Of a DNA stretch of 21,994 nucleotides, positions 6,019-13,735 are shown piece after piece (the first letter of the stretch is position 1; each line of letters starts with the position of its first letter). This stretch comes from DATKYV01 sp035528275. Its GTDB lineage: Bacteria; Acidobacteriota; Terriglobia; UBA7540. The position numbers and the translations under genes are program-made. Below the pieces are notes generated by a model. It saw only the letters and a list, made by a program, of their open reading frames with translations. It was not told where the DNA came from and ran no database searches. The DNA is taken from contig DATKYV010000185.1 in NCBI GenBank assembly GCA_035528275.1, positions 1 through 21,994 of the forward strand, written 5' to 3'.

Positions 6019-6126
6019 AACGGCAACAAGAGCCAGGCCGCGCGCCTGCTCGGCATCTCCCGCAACGCGCTGCGTTACCGGCTGTCTAAGATGGGCGTGT
6101 CCGACGAGCCCGACGAAAAACCTTGA
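6019..6126 (+). repeat. Copy 3 of the regulator 3' end, after the second HicBA pair
   Basis: The longest extra copy, coding in one frame for NGNKSQAARLLGISRNALRY through GVSDEPDEKP-stop (TGA 6124-6126). Its first 16 codons are identical to copy 1 at nucleotide level. After the codons for SRN it follows copy 2 instead, differing from copy 2 in only two of 22 shared codons (one silent, one Pro to Ser). It has no start codon or gene body of its own, so it is a displaced gene end. Confidence 0.9.
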
Positions 6127-6134
6127 ATACCCAC

Positions 6135-6195
6135 CACCAAGTCACAAAGGCACCAAGCGCTTTTCGAGTTTCGTTTTTCGAATTTCGCTTTTCAA
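6135..6195 (+). repeat. Tandem short arrays: three 8-mers then five heptamers
   Basis: 6135-6158 holds three units with an 8-base period (CACCAAGT, CACAAAGG, CACCAAGC). 6161-6195 holds five heptamers (TTTTCGA, GTTTCGT, TTTTCGA, ATTTCGC, TTTTCAA), the same NTTTCNN class and orientation as the array at 3272-3313. They lie just after copy 3 of the regulator end. Confidence 0.75.
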
Positions 6196-6226
6196 TCTGC
6201 GAGGCGCGGTTTGGTGAGCTGAGGGT

Positions 6227-7195
6227 TCAGCCTTCCGGCGTGTCCCATGGCCGGCAGATGCGCTCGATGGTATCAATCATATTTTCGACTTCCTCGAGGC
6301 CGACCTCGTCGAACGGGTGAACGGCGTCGTTGCGGGTTTTCCAGGTCCTGTCGAGGAGGGTTCGGTCTCCGGGGCGGATCAGGCCGTCCTCTTCGAGCTT
6401 GTCAAACAAGATCTCCACCGCTCCCTTCACGCCCAACCTCATTCCCCGGTAGTGGCGGCGGGCGGCGAGGCGGAGCAATCGCTCGTACTCTTCGCCGGCG
6501 ATCTTGCCTGCCAATTTGGGATGCTCTTCGGCCAGCAGGCGCGCCAGCTCCAGCGGCCCGTATTTCTCGAGGAAGGGCCGTAACACGTGCGCGATGCGGC
6601 GGCGTTGAATCCACACGTCGGCGTCGAAGGCGGAGCGTGCCTGCTCAGCCTGGGATGAAGCCTCCGACCGGTTGCTGATCTCGTGGTAGGTCCACAACGC
6701 CGTTTCGGTCTCCCCCACGGAGGCAAGTCGGAAGTGCTCCTGCCAAATCCTCAGCTCCTCGCAGAAGGCCAGATAAAGCTCCACGGTCCCGGGCCGGTGA
6801 ATTTGCAGCAGGCTGACAATCGGAGTACTGAAGATCCCGAAGCGATCCGGGTGGGCGAAACGCAGGACCAGGGCGGCGAGCCCGATGTTGTGGAACACTC
6901 CGAGCAGGCGTTCGACCAGCGCGCGGCCGTCCGAGAGAACCGGAGCCAGCATCACCCGCTGCGCGCTGAGGATTCGATTCAACTCCTTTTCGTGCGGCTT
7001 CGGCCAGTAGCGGGCGAATGGGGTGCGCGAAGGCTCGAAGATTTTCATCACGTCGCGCGCCGCCAGCCAGCGCCCCCCGGACCGCAACTGGGCAAAGTCC
7101 TTCTCCAGGGCGCGAAAGTTGCAGGTCTGCCCGAATTTCCCCCGGCAGACCTCCGGGAAGCGCTCGAGATAGCTGCGAAGGTCGAAACCCGACAT
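6227..7195 (-). CDS. Uncharacterised protein with C-terminal HEPN-like Rx4H motif
   Basis: 322 residues, start ATG at 7193-7195 behind a GGGAGG ribosome-binding site. I do not recognise the family. The protein looks all-alpha and soluble, with no signal peptide or membrane segment. A central stretch LAALVLRFAHPDRFGIFSTP has the feel of accessory proteins that contain a conserved PD-R-F-I motif. The C-terminus TWKTRNDAVHPFDEVGLEEVENM contains R288-x4-H293, the pattern of HEPN domains (R-x4-6-H, often RN-x3-H), which in many toxin and defence proteins forms an RNase site. The HEPN reading is an inference from one motif. It is divergent from the PD-(D/E)XK nuclease gene at 7286, with 90 bp between the starts, and lies next to the toxin-antitoxin units, which makes an accessory or defence role possible. 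Confidence 0.75.
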   Translation of the reverse strand: MSGFDLRSYLERFPEVCRGKFGQTCNFRALEKDFAQLRSGGRWLAARDVMKIFEPSRTPFARYWPKPHEKELNRILSAQRVMLAPVLSDGRALVERLLGVFHNIGLAALVLRFAHPDRFGIFSTPIVSLLQIHRPGTVELYLAFCEELRIWQEHFRLASVGETETALWTYHEISNRSEASSQAEQARSAFDADVWIQRRRIAHVLRPFLEKYGPLELARLLAEEHPKLAGKIAGEEYERLLRLAARRHYRGMRLGVKGAVEILFDKLEEDGLIRPGDRTLLDRTWKTRNDAVHPFDEVGLEEVENMIDTIERICRPWDTPEG

Positions 7196-7285
7196 GGGGA
7201 CCTCCCATCCGCGAAGACCGACAGACTCAAGGATAACCGAATTCGTGAAATAATAGACGCAACCCCGGTATGAGGAGGATTCTCC

Positions 7286-7999
7286 TTGCCCTCGAAAATT
7301 CGCATTTCGGCAAAGAGTCTCGGCGCGTTAGCGCTTCCCAGTTTCTGCCCACGCTGCTTCTGGCTTCAGATGCACCTTGAAGGCAAGCCGCCCTTTCAGA
7401 TCTTTCCCGGTATCTTCAACACGATTGACGCATACGGAAAAAGGTTGATCCACGGCTGGTTCGATCGTCATGGAGCGCCGCCGGCATGGCTTGGACCGCT
7501 GGGTGAAATTCGCCGGTCCCGGAAACCACCGCACTACACAAAGTTTTTTGCAAAAGACACTGACAGCGGAATGGTACTTTGGGGTTCTGCAGACGCGGTT
7601 TTTGAGATGAACGATGGCAGCTTCACAATCGGCGATTACAAGACGGCCAAGTTCACCGCGAAGCAGGACGAGCTTTTTCCGATGTACGAGGTCCAGTTGA
7701 ACGCCTATGCCTACATCGGCGAAAGGTGCGGGTTTAAGCCGGTTTCCAAGTTGGCGTTGATTTACACAGAGCCGATCACCACTGACGCTTCAATCGGAAC
7801 GGATTCGAATCTCACGGACGATGGCTTCCTCATGGGATTCGGCGTGAACATCCTCGACGTTTCAATTCTCCCAGACCTCGTTCCCCAATTACTCCGCAAA
7901 GCCAGAAGCATTCTCGACCTCGAAAGCCCGCCGGAGGGCGAAGACAGGTGCAAGGATTGCGAGGCACTCGCGCGATTGGTCGCCCTCACCGGCGACTGA
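7286..7999 (+). CDS. PD-(D/E)XK nuclease, Cas4/RecB-like
   Basis: 237 residues. Start TTG 7286 is chosen because AGGAGG (7273-7278) lies 7 bases upstream. The nuclease core is visible: GSADAVFEMNDG with D103, IGDYKTAKF with D117 and K119 (the D-x-K pair), then YEVQLNAYAYI with Q137 and Y141, as in RecB/Cas4 motif IV. Two Cys pairs, C21-x2-C24 (FCPRCFWL) and C222-x2-C225 (CKDC), sit at either end, as expected for an iron-sulfur or zinc site like that of Cas4 and AddB-type nucleases. The usual Cas4 arrangement is one N-terminal plus three C-terminal Cys, so the 2+2 layout is a variant. No cas1, cas2 or CRISPR array is near. Likely a stand-alone DNA exonuclease; substrate unknown. Confidence 0.82.
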   Translation: MPSKIRISAKSLGALALPSFCPRCFWLQMHLEGKPPFQIFPGIFNTIDAYGKRLIHGWFDRHGAPPAWLGPLGEIRRSRKPPHYTKFFAKDTDSGMVLWGSADAVFEMNDGSFTIGDYKTAKFTAKQDELFPMYEVQLNAYAYIGERCGFKPVSKLALIYTEPITTDASIGTDSNLTDDGFLMGFGVNILDVSILPDLVPQLLRKARSILDLESPPEGEDRCKDCEALARLVALTGD

Positions 8000-8004
8000 T
8001 GCCG

Positions 8005-8082
8005 CTGGCCGAAATCGGCCAGCTTTGGCTGCAATCCGCCACCGGCGGCGGGCGGCCTCCGGGTGGCCGAAATCAGCCACCC
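8005..8082 (+). terminator. Two hairpins with the same core after the nuclease gene
   Basis: 8005-8022 is an 8-bp perfect inverted repeat (CTGGCCGA / TCGGCCAG, two bases apart), followed by CTTT. 8061-8082 is a 7-bp stem (GGGTGGC / GCCACCC) with loop CGAAATCA. Both carry GGCCGAAATC in the same place. They could terminate the nuclease transcript or be two copies of a palindromic intergenic repeat; the T-run is weak. Confidence 0.45.
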
Positions 8083-8203
8083 CTAACCCACTCAAACAAT
8101 TGAAGATACTGCTCAAGGGAGTTGGGTAGTTTGGCCCCCGACGTGCCCTAAGGAAAGTCGGAAGAGCAGGGGTCACCGCAAGCTCGGAAGCGGGAGGTGG
8201 ACC

Positions 8204-10936
8204 ATGAAACGCCGATACTACATCGCAGTCCTCGTGATGCTTTCGCTGCTGTCTCTGGCAATTGTGGGAGTGCGGGCCGCGCAGGCGGCCGAGGAGCCGA
8301 CGCCGGGCGTGGGGCGCGTCAGCCTGATTCATGGTGACGTCTCCACGATGCGCGGCGATTCGGGCGACTGGGTGGCAGCCTCGGTGAACGCGCCCGTCGT
8401 CCGCGGTGACACAGTCTCCACCGCCGACCGCTCGCAGTCCGAGATTCAGCTCGACTACGCCAATGTCATGCGCCTTGCTCCGCAGACGGAAGCCAAGGTG
8501 GCCGACCTGTCGCGCACCGTCATTCAAGTGCAGCTTGCGAGGGGGCTCCTGAACTTCACGGTGTTCAAGGGTACCGAGGCCGACGTGGAGATTGACACTC
8601 TCAACGTCGCCGTCCGCCCGTTGCGCGAGGGGAGCTACCGGGTCGAGGTTGACCCGAGCGGCGAGACCCGCGTGATCGTCCGCGAGGGCGAGGCGGAGAT
8701 TGCCACGCCCCAGGGCAGCACCAAGCTCGGCAAAAACCAGCTCATCACCGTGCAAGGCACCGATGAACCGCAATATCAGATAGCCCAGGCTCCAAAGCGC
8801 GACGAATGGGACGATTGGAATCGCCAGCGCGACAGTGCCATTGGCGACGCGCAGAGCTATCGCTACGCCAACCACTACTACACGGGCGCACAGGATCTCG
8901 ACCGGAACGGCCGTTGGGTGCAGGTCCCCGACTACGACTGGTGCTGGACCCCTTACGTGAACAACGGCTGGGTGCCCTACCGCGACGGTCGCTGGGTTTG
9001 GGAGCCCTATTGGGGATGGACCTGGGTCTCCTACGAACCCTGGGGCTGGGCGCCTTACCACTACGGCCGCTGGTTCCTCCACTCCAATTCCTGGTACTGG
9101 TGGCCGGGATACCGCTCCTATGGCTACTACCCGACCTGGGCGCCGGCCTACGTATCCTTCATCGGGTTCGGATTCGGCGGGCGGAACTGGAATTTCGGCT
9201 TCGGGTTCGGCTTCGGCTCGATCGGCTGGCTGCCTCTTGGGCCGTATGACCGCTACTATCCGTGGCACGGCCGTAACAACCGCTACAACGTGGTGAACGT
9301 CACGAACATCACAAACATCCGAAACGTCGACAACATCACCAACCGCGGCCGCGTGCGGAACAGCGGCAACCGGGCATACGTTTCGAACGTCCAGACTGCA
9401 CTCAGCAACCCGCGCATGCGCCAGGCCATCACCAGCGTCTCGTCCGAGGACTTTGTGAGAGGGCGCGTTCCGCGCAACCCTCAAACTGTGAACGAGCAGA
9501 CTCTGCGCCAGGCGCAGGTGGTGCGCGGAACCCTCCCCGCCGTTCCCACGCGCGAGAGTCTGCGGCCGACTGACAAGGCTGTGAACCCAACCGTAGCACG
9601 CAGTGGGGGAGCCCGGGCTGAGAACTTCTTCACCCGCCGCCAGCCTCCCGCCGCACCCCAGTCTTTCACCGAGCGGCAGGCGGAAATCCGGCAGATGGTT
9701 CAGAAAGAAAACCCGCTTGCGGCAGCGAACCGCGGCGCGGCTGGAACCCGCGCAAACGCCGCACAGAACTCCGCCGCCGGCACCGGTGCCCAGGCTGGGG
9801 GCCGCCCAGCCCAGGCCCAGCAGGGACAGGTACGGAGCCCTGCGACGGGCCCCGCAAACACCAGCACCCAGAGGGGGGGCGAAAACGCGCTGAGTAATCG
9901 CCAGCGTGCGACCGTGACACAGCAGGCCGGAACCGCGAATTCAGCACGGGAGGCGACTGCAGCGAAACGTCCCGAGACCGCGCAGCCGGGACGGCCGGTT
10001 GCGGCTCCCACTTCTGCCGCCGACAGTCCGGGCTTGCAGCGCTTCGGTGGCGGATCGCGCGCCAACACCGCGGCGCGTTCCAGCACTCCAGGAACAGCGG
10101 CCGCGGGAACGGCGGCTCCACAACAGTCGTCCGCCGTCTCGACACAGAAGAGGGAAACCCAAGCCCAGCCTTCACAGCAGCCCCAGCGTCCGTCAAACTG
10201 GCAGCGGTTTGGAACCGGAAGCTCGCGCCCCGCGCCTGGAAGAGGAGCAACATCAGCGCAGCCTTCGCAAGCTCAACCCGCCCCCAGGTCAGGCGCGACT
10301 ACTGGGAGCCGGCCCGGCATCACCGTACAGGGTGGGAAGGTGGAGAGCAGGCCAGCAGCGCCCAAGGCTCCACAACCCTCGTCCCAAGCCGTGCCGCGGG
10401 CCGCTCCGAGCCGCTCGAACTGGAAGCAATTCTCCAACGCGCCGAAAGGAGGAACTGCTACGCCCTCCCGCTCGGCGCCCCAAGGGAGCGGTCAAGGGGC
10501 CGCTCCCTCACGACCAGCCTCGTCTCGCCCCGCACCAACCGCGCGCAGCAATGATGGGGGTTCCTGGCGACGGTTCCAAGGCCAGTCTCGATCCGCCCCC
10601 TCACCTCGCGGGGGAGCCGTTTCTTCCCCCGCGAGTCCGTCTCGCAGTTCGGGAAGGCCTCCACTCCAGATTCGCAAACCGATCGTAACCGAACGCGCCG
10701 CGCCGTCCCGTCAGTATGGGGGGGGCGGAAGTTATGGGTCGCGCACGGGCGGGAGGAGCAGTTCGCCACCTCCTCGGTCAATGGGCCGAAGTAGCTCACC
10801 GTCGCGCTCCTCGGGCGGCAGCGTCTCCAGACCCTCGCGCTCCTCGGGCAGCAGCAGTTCCAGACCGTCAGGATCCTCGAGCCGCGGAAGTTCTCGATCA
10901 TCTTCTCGTCCGTCAAACGAGCGCGGAAAGCGCTGA
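8204..10936 (+). CDS. Secreted FecR-domain protein with Trp/Tyr-rich DUF6600-like region and long low-complexity tail
   Basis: 910 residues from ATG 8204, behind GGGAGGTGG. Residues 1-29 are a signal peptide (cleavage near AQA-AE), so it is exported. Residues about 37-185 form a FecR-like beta domain (VSLIHGDVSTMRGD, VVRGDTVST, then EGEAEIATPQGSTKLGKNQL). Residues 236-345 are rich in Trp, Tyr and Gly, with repeated PY-x-GRWVW units (WVPYRDGRWVWEPYWGW, EPWGWAPYHYGRWF) and FGFGFGFG. An Asn/Val stretch follows (361-380). From about 450 to the end it is Ala/Pro/Gln/Ser/Arg-rich and probably disordered, with W-x-x-F motifs spaced along it (near 610, 664, 738, 786). It ends in a Ser/Arg/Gly-rich segment. 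FecR domains usually sense or scaffold at the envelope, but no sigma factor is adjacent. Function unknown; a cell-surface or matrix role is inference. Confidence 0.85.
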   Translation: MKRRYYIAVLVMLSLLSLAIVGVRAAQAAEEPTPGVGRVSLIHGDVSTMRGDSGDWVAASVNAPVVRGDTVSTADRSQSEIQLDYANVMRLAPQTEAKVADLSRTVIQVQLARGLLNFTVFKGTEADVEIDTLNVAVRPLREGSYRVEVDPSGETRVIVREGEAEIATPQGSTKLGKNQLITVQGTDEPQYQIAQAPKRDEWDDWNRQRDSAIGDAQSYRYANHYYTGAQDLDRNGRWVQVPDYDWCWTPYVNNGWVPYRDGRWVWEPYWGWTWVSYEPWGWAPYHYGRWFLHSNSWYWWPGYRSYGYYPTWAPAYVSFIGFGFGGRNWNFGFGFGFGSIGWLPLGPYDRYYPWHGRNNRYNVVNVTNITNIRNVDNITNRGRVRNSGNRAYVSNVQTALSNPRMRQAITSVSSEDFVRGRVPRNPQTVNEQTLRQAQVVRGTLPAVPTRESLRPTDKAVNPTVARSGGARAENFFTRRQPPAAPQSFTERQAEIRQMVQKENPLAAANRGAAGTRANAAQNSAAGTGAQAGGRPAQAQQGQVRSPATGPANTSTQRGGENALSNRQRATVTQQAGTANSAREATAAKRPETAQPGRPVAAPTSAADSPGLQRFGGGSRANTAARSSTPGTAAAGTAAPQQSSAVSTQKRETQAQPSQQPQRPSNWQRFGTGSSRPAPGRGATSAQPSQAQPAPRSGATTGSRPGITVQGGKVESRPAAPKAPQPSSQAVPRAAPSRSNWKQFSNAPKGGTATPSRSAPQGSGQGAAPSRPASSRPAPTARSNDGGSWRRFQGQSRSAPSPRGGAVSSPASPSRSSGRPPLQIRKPIVTERAAPSRQYGGGGSYGSRTGGRSSSPPPRSMGRSSSPSRSSGGSVSRPSRSSGSSSSRPSGSSSRGSSRSSSRPSNERGKR

Positions 10937-11469
10937 CCAGCCTAAACTCCACGGCCTGTCTCCGCACTTCGGACGAAGGCGCCCATTCAAGCTTGAGGTG
11001 ATACGTTTGGTCTGAGAAGCGTTCCCGTCTTTCCTGCGCCTCGAACTGCCGATTTCATCCAAAAAAAGTGTCTCACTCTTCTCACTGTTCGCCATGGGCT
11101 CAATAGGCCGTGGTAGCGTGGAAATGGGAGGAAACAGGAGTCAGGAGACAGGTGTCAGGTGCCAGGAGTAGAAAGCCAGAGGTCTCAAATGGTGAATTGT
11201 GAATAGTGAATTGAAGAAACCAGAGGCAAGAGGCGGGAAAATCGCGCCCCTACCCGGAATGCGGATGAGCCTCAACAGTCAGCGCGCAAAAGCGCGAAAT
11301 CAGAAAAGCAAAGCCGCTATGTTCATGAAAACACAAGGGTGGCTTCAAAAAGACTGAAGGAATCTATTTGAACGCGCCAAGCAATCATGCACAACCGGAT
11401 TGGCGGGCACCCATCCGGTGCCTTCTGAGAATCTCCTCGAAGCAGCCGTCGCGTTGTGATCGACCCACG
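10937..11469. other. Non-coding stretch between convergent genes
   Basis: No convincing gene. It holds the heptamer arrays at 11135-11213 and a small CGCGC-AAAA-GCGCG hairpin at 11283-11296. A GGCACC/GGTGCC inverted repeat at 11406-11422 could end the minus-strand operon, although no T-run is seen. Base composition is more AT-rich than the genes on either side. Confidence 0.6.
11135..11213 (+). repeat. Two further seven-base-period arrays
   Basis: 11135-11169 holds five contiguous heptamers (CAGGAGT, CAGGAGA, CAGGTGT, CAGGTGC, CAGGAGT). 11193-11213 holds three (TGAATTG, TGAATAG, TGAATTG). The period is the same as in the arrays near 2738, 3272 and 6161, but the unit sequence differs. Confidence 0.85.
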
Positions 11470-12375
11470 CTACATACCGAGCACCAGCCGGTCGAACCGC
11501 TTGCTCACGTCCTTGAGGTACGCCAGGTCGCCGCCCTCGATCTCCACACATGCGGTACCCGAGTAGCCGACCTCGTCGAAGGCTTTGCGGACCTCCGGCC
11601 AGTCGACATCGCCATCGCCCAGGTTGACCCATTCGTAGCCGTCGCGCTTGAGCTTGAAGTCTTTCAGGTGGACCTTGACGATGCGTTTGCCGAGCGTGCG
11701 AATCCAGTCTTGGGGATAGCCGTAGAGGACAACATTGCCGACGTCGAAATAGGCTTTGACCCAGGGGCTCTTGAACTCGTCCACGTAGGCGGCGAATTCC
11801 AGCGGGCTGAGGAGGAATTTATTCCACACCTCCTCGAGGGCGATGATGACCCCCAGGTCCTTTGCCATGGGTATCAGCTCGCGGATATGTTTTTGCGATC
11901 GAGTCCAGGCGTCGCGATAGGACGTCTTGGGATTCACGACGGCCGGAACCAGAAGCACGGCGTCGGCGCCCCAGAGCTTGGCGTTGCGAAGCGAGGTGCG
12001 CATGCCTTCCATGCTCTTGGCGACCACGGCGGGATCGTCGCTGGAGAGAGGGTAGTCCCAGTGGGCCTGATTCATCACCGAGTGGATTTTGATCCCGGCG
12101 CTCTCCGCTGCCTTCTTAATCTTCTCCGCATTGCCCTCGTCCGGCGTGGTGTAAGCCTCCACGCACTCGAAGCCCGCGTCGGCGGCCATCTTGAACTGCT
12201 CGTCGTAGCTGAGCTCCTTCGGCAACATGCCGTAGACCAGACCCTTGGTGATCCGTGCTTTCGGGGCAGGGGCGGGTACGGCTCCCAGCGGTTGCACCGC
12301 GCTCGGCAAGCCGGCCACGGCGGCAGCCGCCATAGAGGCTTTCAAGAATTCGCGACGTGATGAATGGTTCGTCAT
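11470..12375 (-). CDS. Tat-exported sugar phosphate isomerase/epimerase-like TIM-barrel protein
   Basis: 301 residues. ATG at 12373-12375 is chosen because AAGGAG precedes it; an upstream in-frame Met at 12414 lacks one. The N-terminus SSRREFLKASMAAAAVAGLP is a twin-arginine signal, so the folded protein is exported. The AP-endonuclease-2/xylose-isomerase-like barrel follows, with probable metal ligands in IALEEVWNKF (about E182), YFDVGNV (D211), KVHLKDF (H236) and ACVEIEGG (about E280). Such proteins isomerise or epimerise sugars or keto-sugars; the substrate is unknown. It is the last gene of a minus-strand run, 47 bp after the Gfo/Idh/MocA gene, and both share Tat export, which points to a joint periplasmic pathway. 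Confidence 0.9.
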   Translation of the reverse strand: MTNHSSRREFLKASMAAAAVAGLPSAVQPLGAVPAPAPKARITKGLVYGMLPKELSYDEQFKMAADAGFECVEAYTTPDEGNAEKIKKAAESAGIKIHSVMNQAHWDYPLSSDDPAVVAKSMEGMRTSLRNAKLWGADAVLLVPAVVNPKTSYRDAWTRSQKHIRELIPMAKDLGVIIALEEVWNKFLLSPLEFAAYVDEFKSPWVKAYFDVGNVVLYGYPQDWIRTLGKRIVKVHLKDFKLKRDGYEWVNLGDGDVDWPEVRKAFDEVGYSGTACVEIEGGDLAYLKDVSKRFDRLVLGM

Positions 12376-12422
12376 GAGAATGCTCCTTTTCCGCCTTGGC
12401 GGACAAATATCCAAGCTCGCGC

Positions 12423-13712
12423 TCAGACCATTTTCTCGAGGTCGAGGTGCGCGTCCCAGGTCTCATTCGAACTGAGCAATTCGTCCCAGGTGACCACTCT
12501 CCCCGTGTAGGCAGCCTTCCTGCCCAGCATGGCGGTCAATGCGGACTCCGCGCCCAGAGCCGCCTGATTGTGGTAGTTCCCACTCGTGATGCTTTCGATG
12601 AACGCCTTCTGCTTCATAGGGTCGGCATCGTCCAGCGCGCCCTTAAAGGCCCCGGCGGTGGAGAACTCTCCGCTTGGTTTCGCCGCGGTACCTTTGAAGA
12701 AGTCCCACGGCTCGTCACCGTAGATGGCCACGGGAGCTTCGTAGTGGGCTTCCGAAACGCCTTTACTTCCGAAGAAACGCTCGCAGACGTCCCACCAGCC
12801 CTTGTTAAACTGTGTGGAGCTAAAGGTGACGTGGACGTCGTCGGGATAGGTGAACGTCACGTTGAAACCATCGAAGCAATCGCCGTCGTCGGTGCGCACC
12901 TTGCGGCCGCCGGCGCCGGAAGCTTTGAGGGGATGGCCCTGAAGCACCCAGTTGGTGACGTCGATGACGTGAATATTCTGCTCCACGATGATGTCGCCGG
13001 AGAGCACGCGGTCCCAAACCCAGTTGCGGAGCCGCCGCTCGGGAGCCGAAGCACCGGGCCAGTCGGGGCGGTCGATGTGCCCGGCGTAATAGTAGACCTG
13101 GGCGCAGGAAATCTTGCCCAGCGCGCCATTGTGGATGCGTTTGGTGAGCTCGACGAACGGCGTGGCGTTGCGGATCTGGAAGCCCACGGCCAAGCTGAGC
13201 TTGCCCTTTGCCTTCTCGCCGATGCTGATGGCGCGCTGCGCGCCGGAGACGTCCACGGCGACAGGCTTTTCGCAATAAACGTGCTTGCCGCCGTCCACCA
13301 CCGCCTCGAGGTGCTGAGGGTGGAAGTACGGCGGCGTGGTGATCAGAATAAAGTCCACTTCCTTGGAGGCGATGATTTGCTGGTAGGCCCTGGGCCCCTT
13401 GAACAGCTGCTTGGCGTCGATGGCGGCGTAACCCTTGGCTTTCTGATGGTCGTCGAAGTGCTTTCGGCCTTTGGCGAGCTGATCTTCGAACAGATCGGCG
13501 AGCGCCACGACGCGGGTGTTCGTGTTGTTCACAAATCCCGTGGCCACCTCCGTGCCGCGCCCGCCGCAGCCCAGAACCCCCAGTCGCACCGCGGAATTCG
13601 CGGCCGTTCCGCGCACCAGTTCGGGCTTGATGATCATCAAGCCTGCGACCGCCGTGGCACCCAGAAACTGCCTGCGGCCCATCTTCTGGTCGAATTTCTT
13701 ATCGTTTATCAT
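12423..13712 (-). CDS. Tat-exported Gfo/Idh/MocA family oxidoreductase
   Basis: 429 residues from ATG 13710-13712, preceded by GGGAGAGG; the frame extends upstream without family similarity. The N-terminus MGRRQFLGATAVAGLMIIKP is a Tat signal. The Rossmann fold starts at VRLGVLGCGGRGTEV (43-57), and the signature YCEKPVAVD has K149. The C-terminal domain contains GDIIVEQNIHVIDVTNW and substrate-pocket residues typical of the family. These enzymes oxidise or reduce sugar carbons with tightly bound NAD(P); exported members are often found with DUF1080 proteins and sugar isomerases. Here a DUF1080 gene is immediately upstream and the isomerase downstream, all in one direction. The exact sugar cannot be read from the sequence. 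Confidence 0.92.
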   Translation of the reverse strand: MINDKKFDQKMGRRQFLGATAVAGLMIIKPELVRGTAANSAVRLGVLGCGGRGTEVATGFVNNTNTRVVALADLFEDQLAKGRKHFDDHQKAKGYAAIDAKQLFKGPRAYQQIIASKEVDFILITTPPYFHPQHLEAVVDGGKHVYCEKPVAVDVSGAQRAISIGEKAKGKLSLAVGFQIRNATPFVELTKRIHNGALGKISCAQVYYYAGHIDRPDWPGASAPERRLRNWVWDRVLSGDIIVEQNIHVIDVTNWVLQGHPLKASGAGGRKVRTDDGDCFDGFNVTFTYPDDVHVTFSSTQFNKGWWDVCERFFGSKGVSEAHYEAPVAIYGDEPWDFFKGTAAKPSGEFSTAGAFKGALDDADPMKQKAFIESITSGNYHNQAALGAESALTAMLGRKAAYTGRVVTWDELLSSNETWDAHLDLEKMV

Positions 13713-13735
13713 CACAACCTCTCCCTTCCTCATAA

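Noticed and set aside
8140..8203. Possible riboswitch (c-di-GMP-like) in the leader of the FecR gene
   Set aside because: Purine-rich pieces such as GGGGTCACCGCAAGC caught the eye, but the conserved core bases of the class I aptamer are not in order.
7889..9484. 531-residue minus-strand frame opposite the FecR gene
   Set aside because: Val/Ala/Pro/His-rich shadow of the Trp/Tyr-rich coding strand; no ribosome-binding site and no domain seen.
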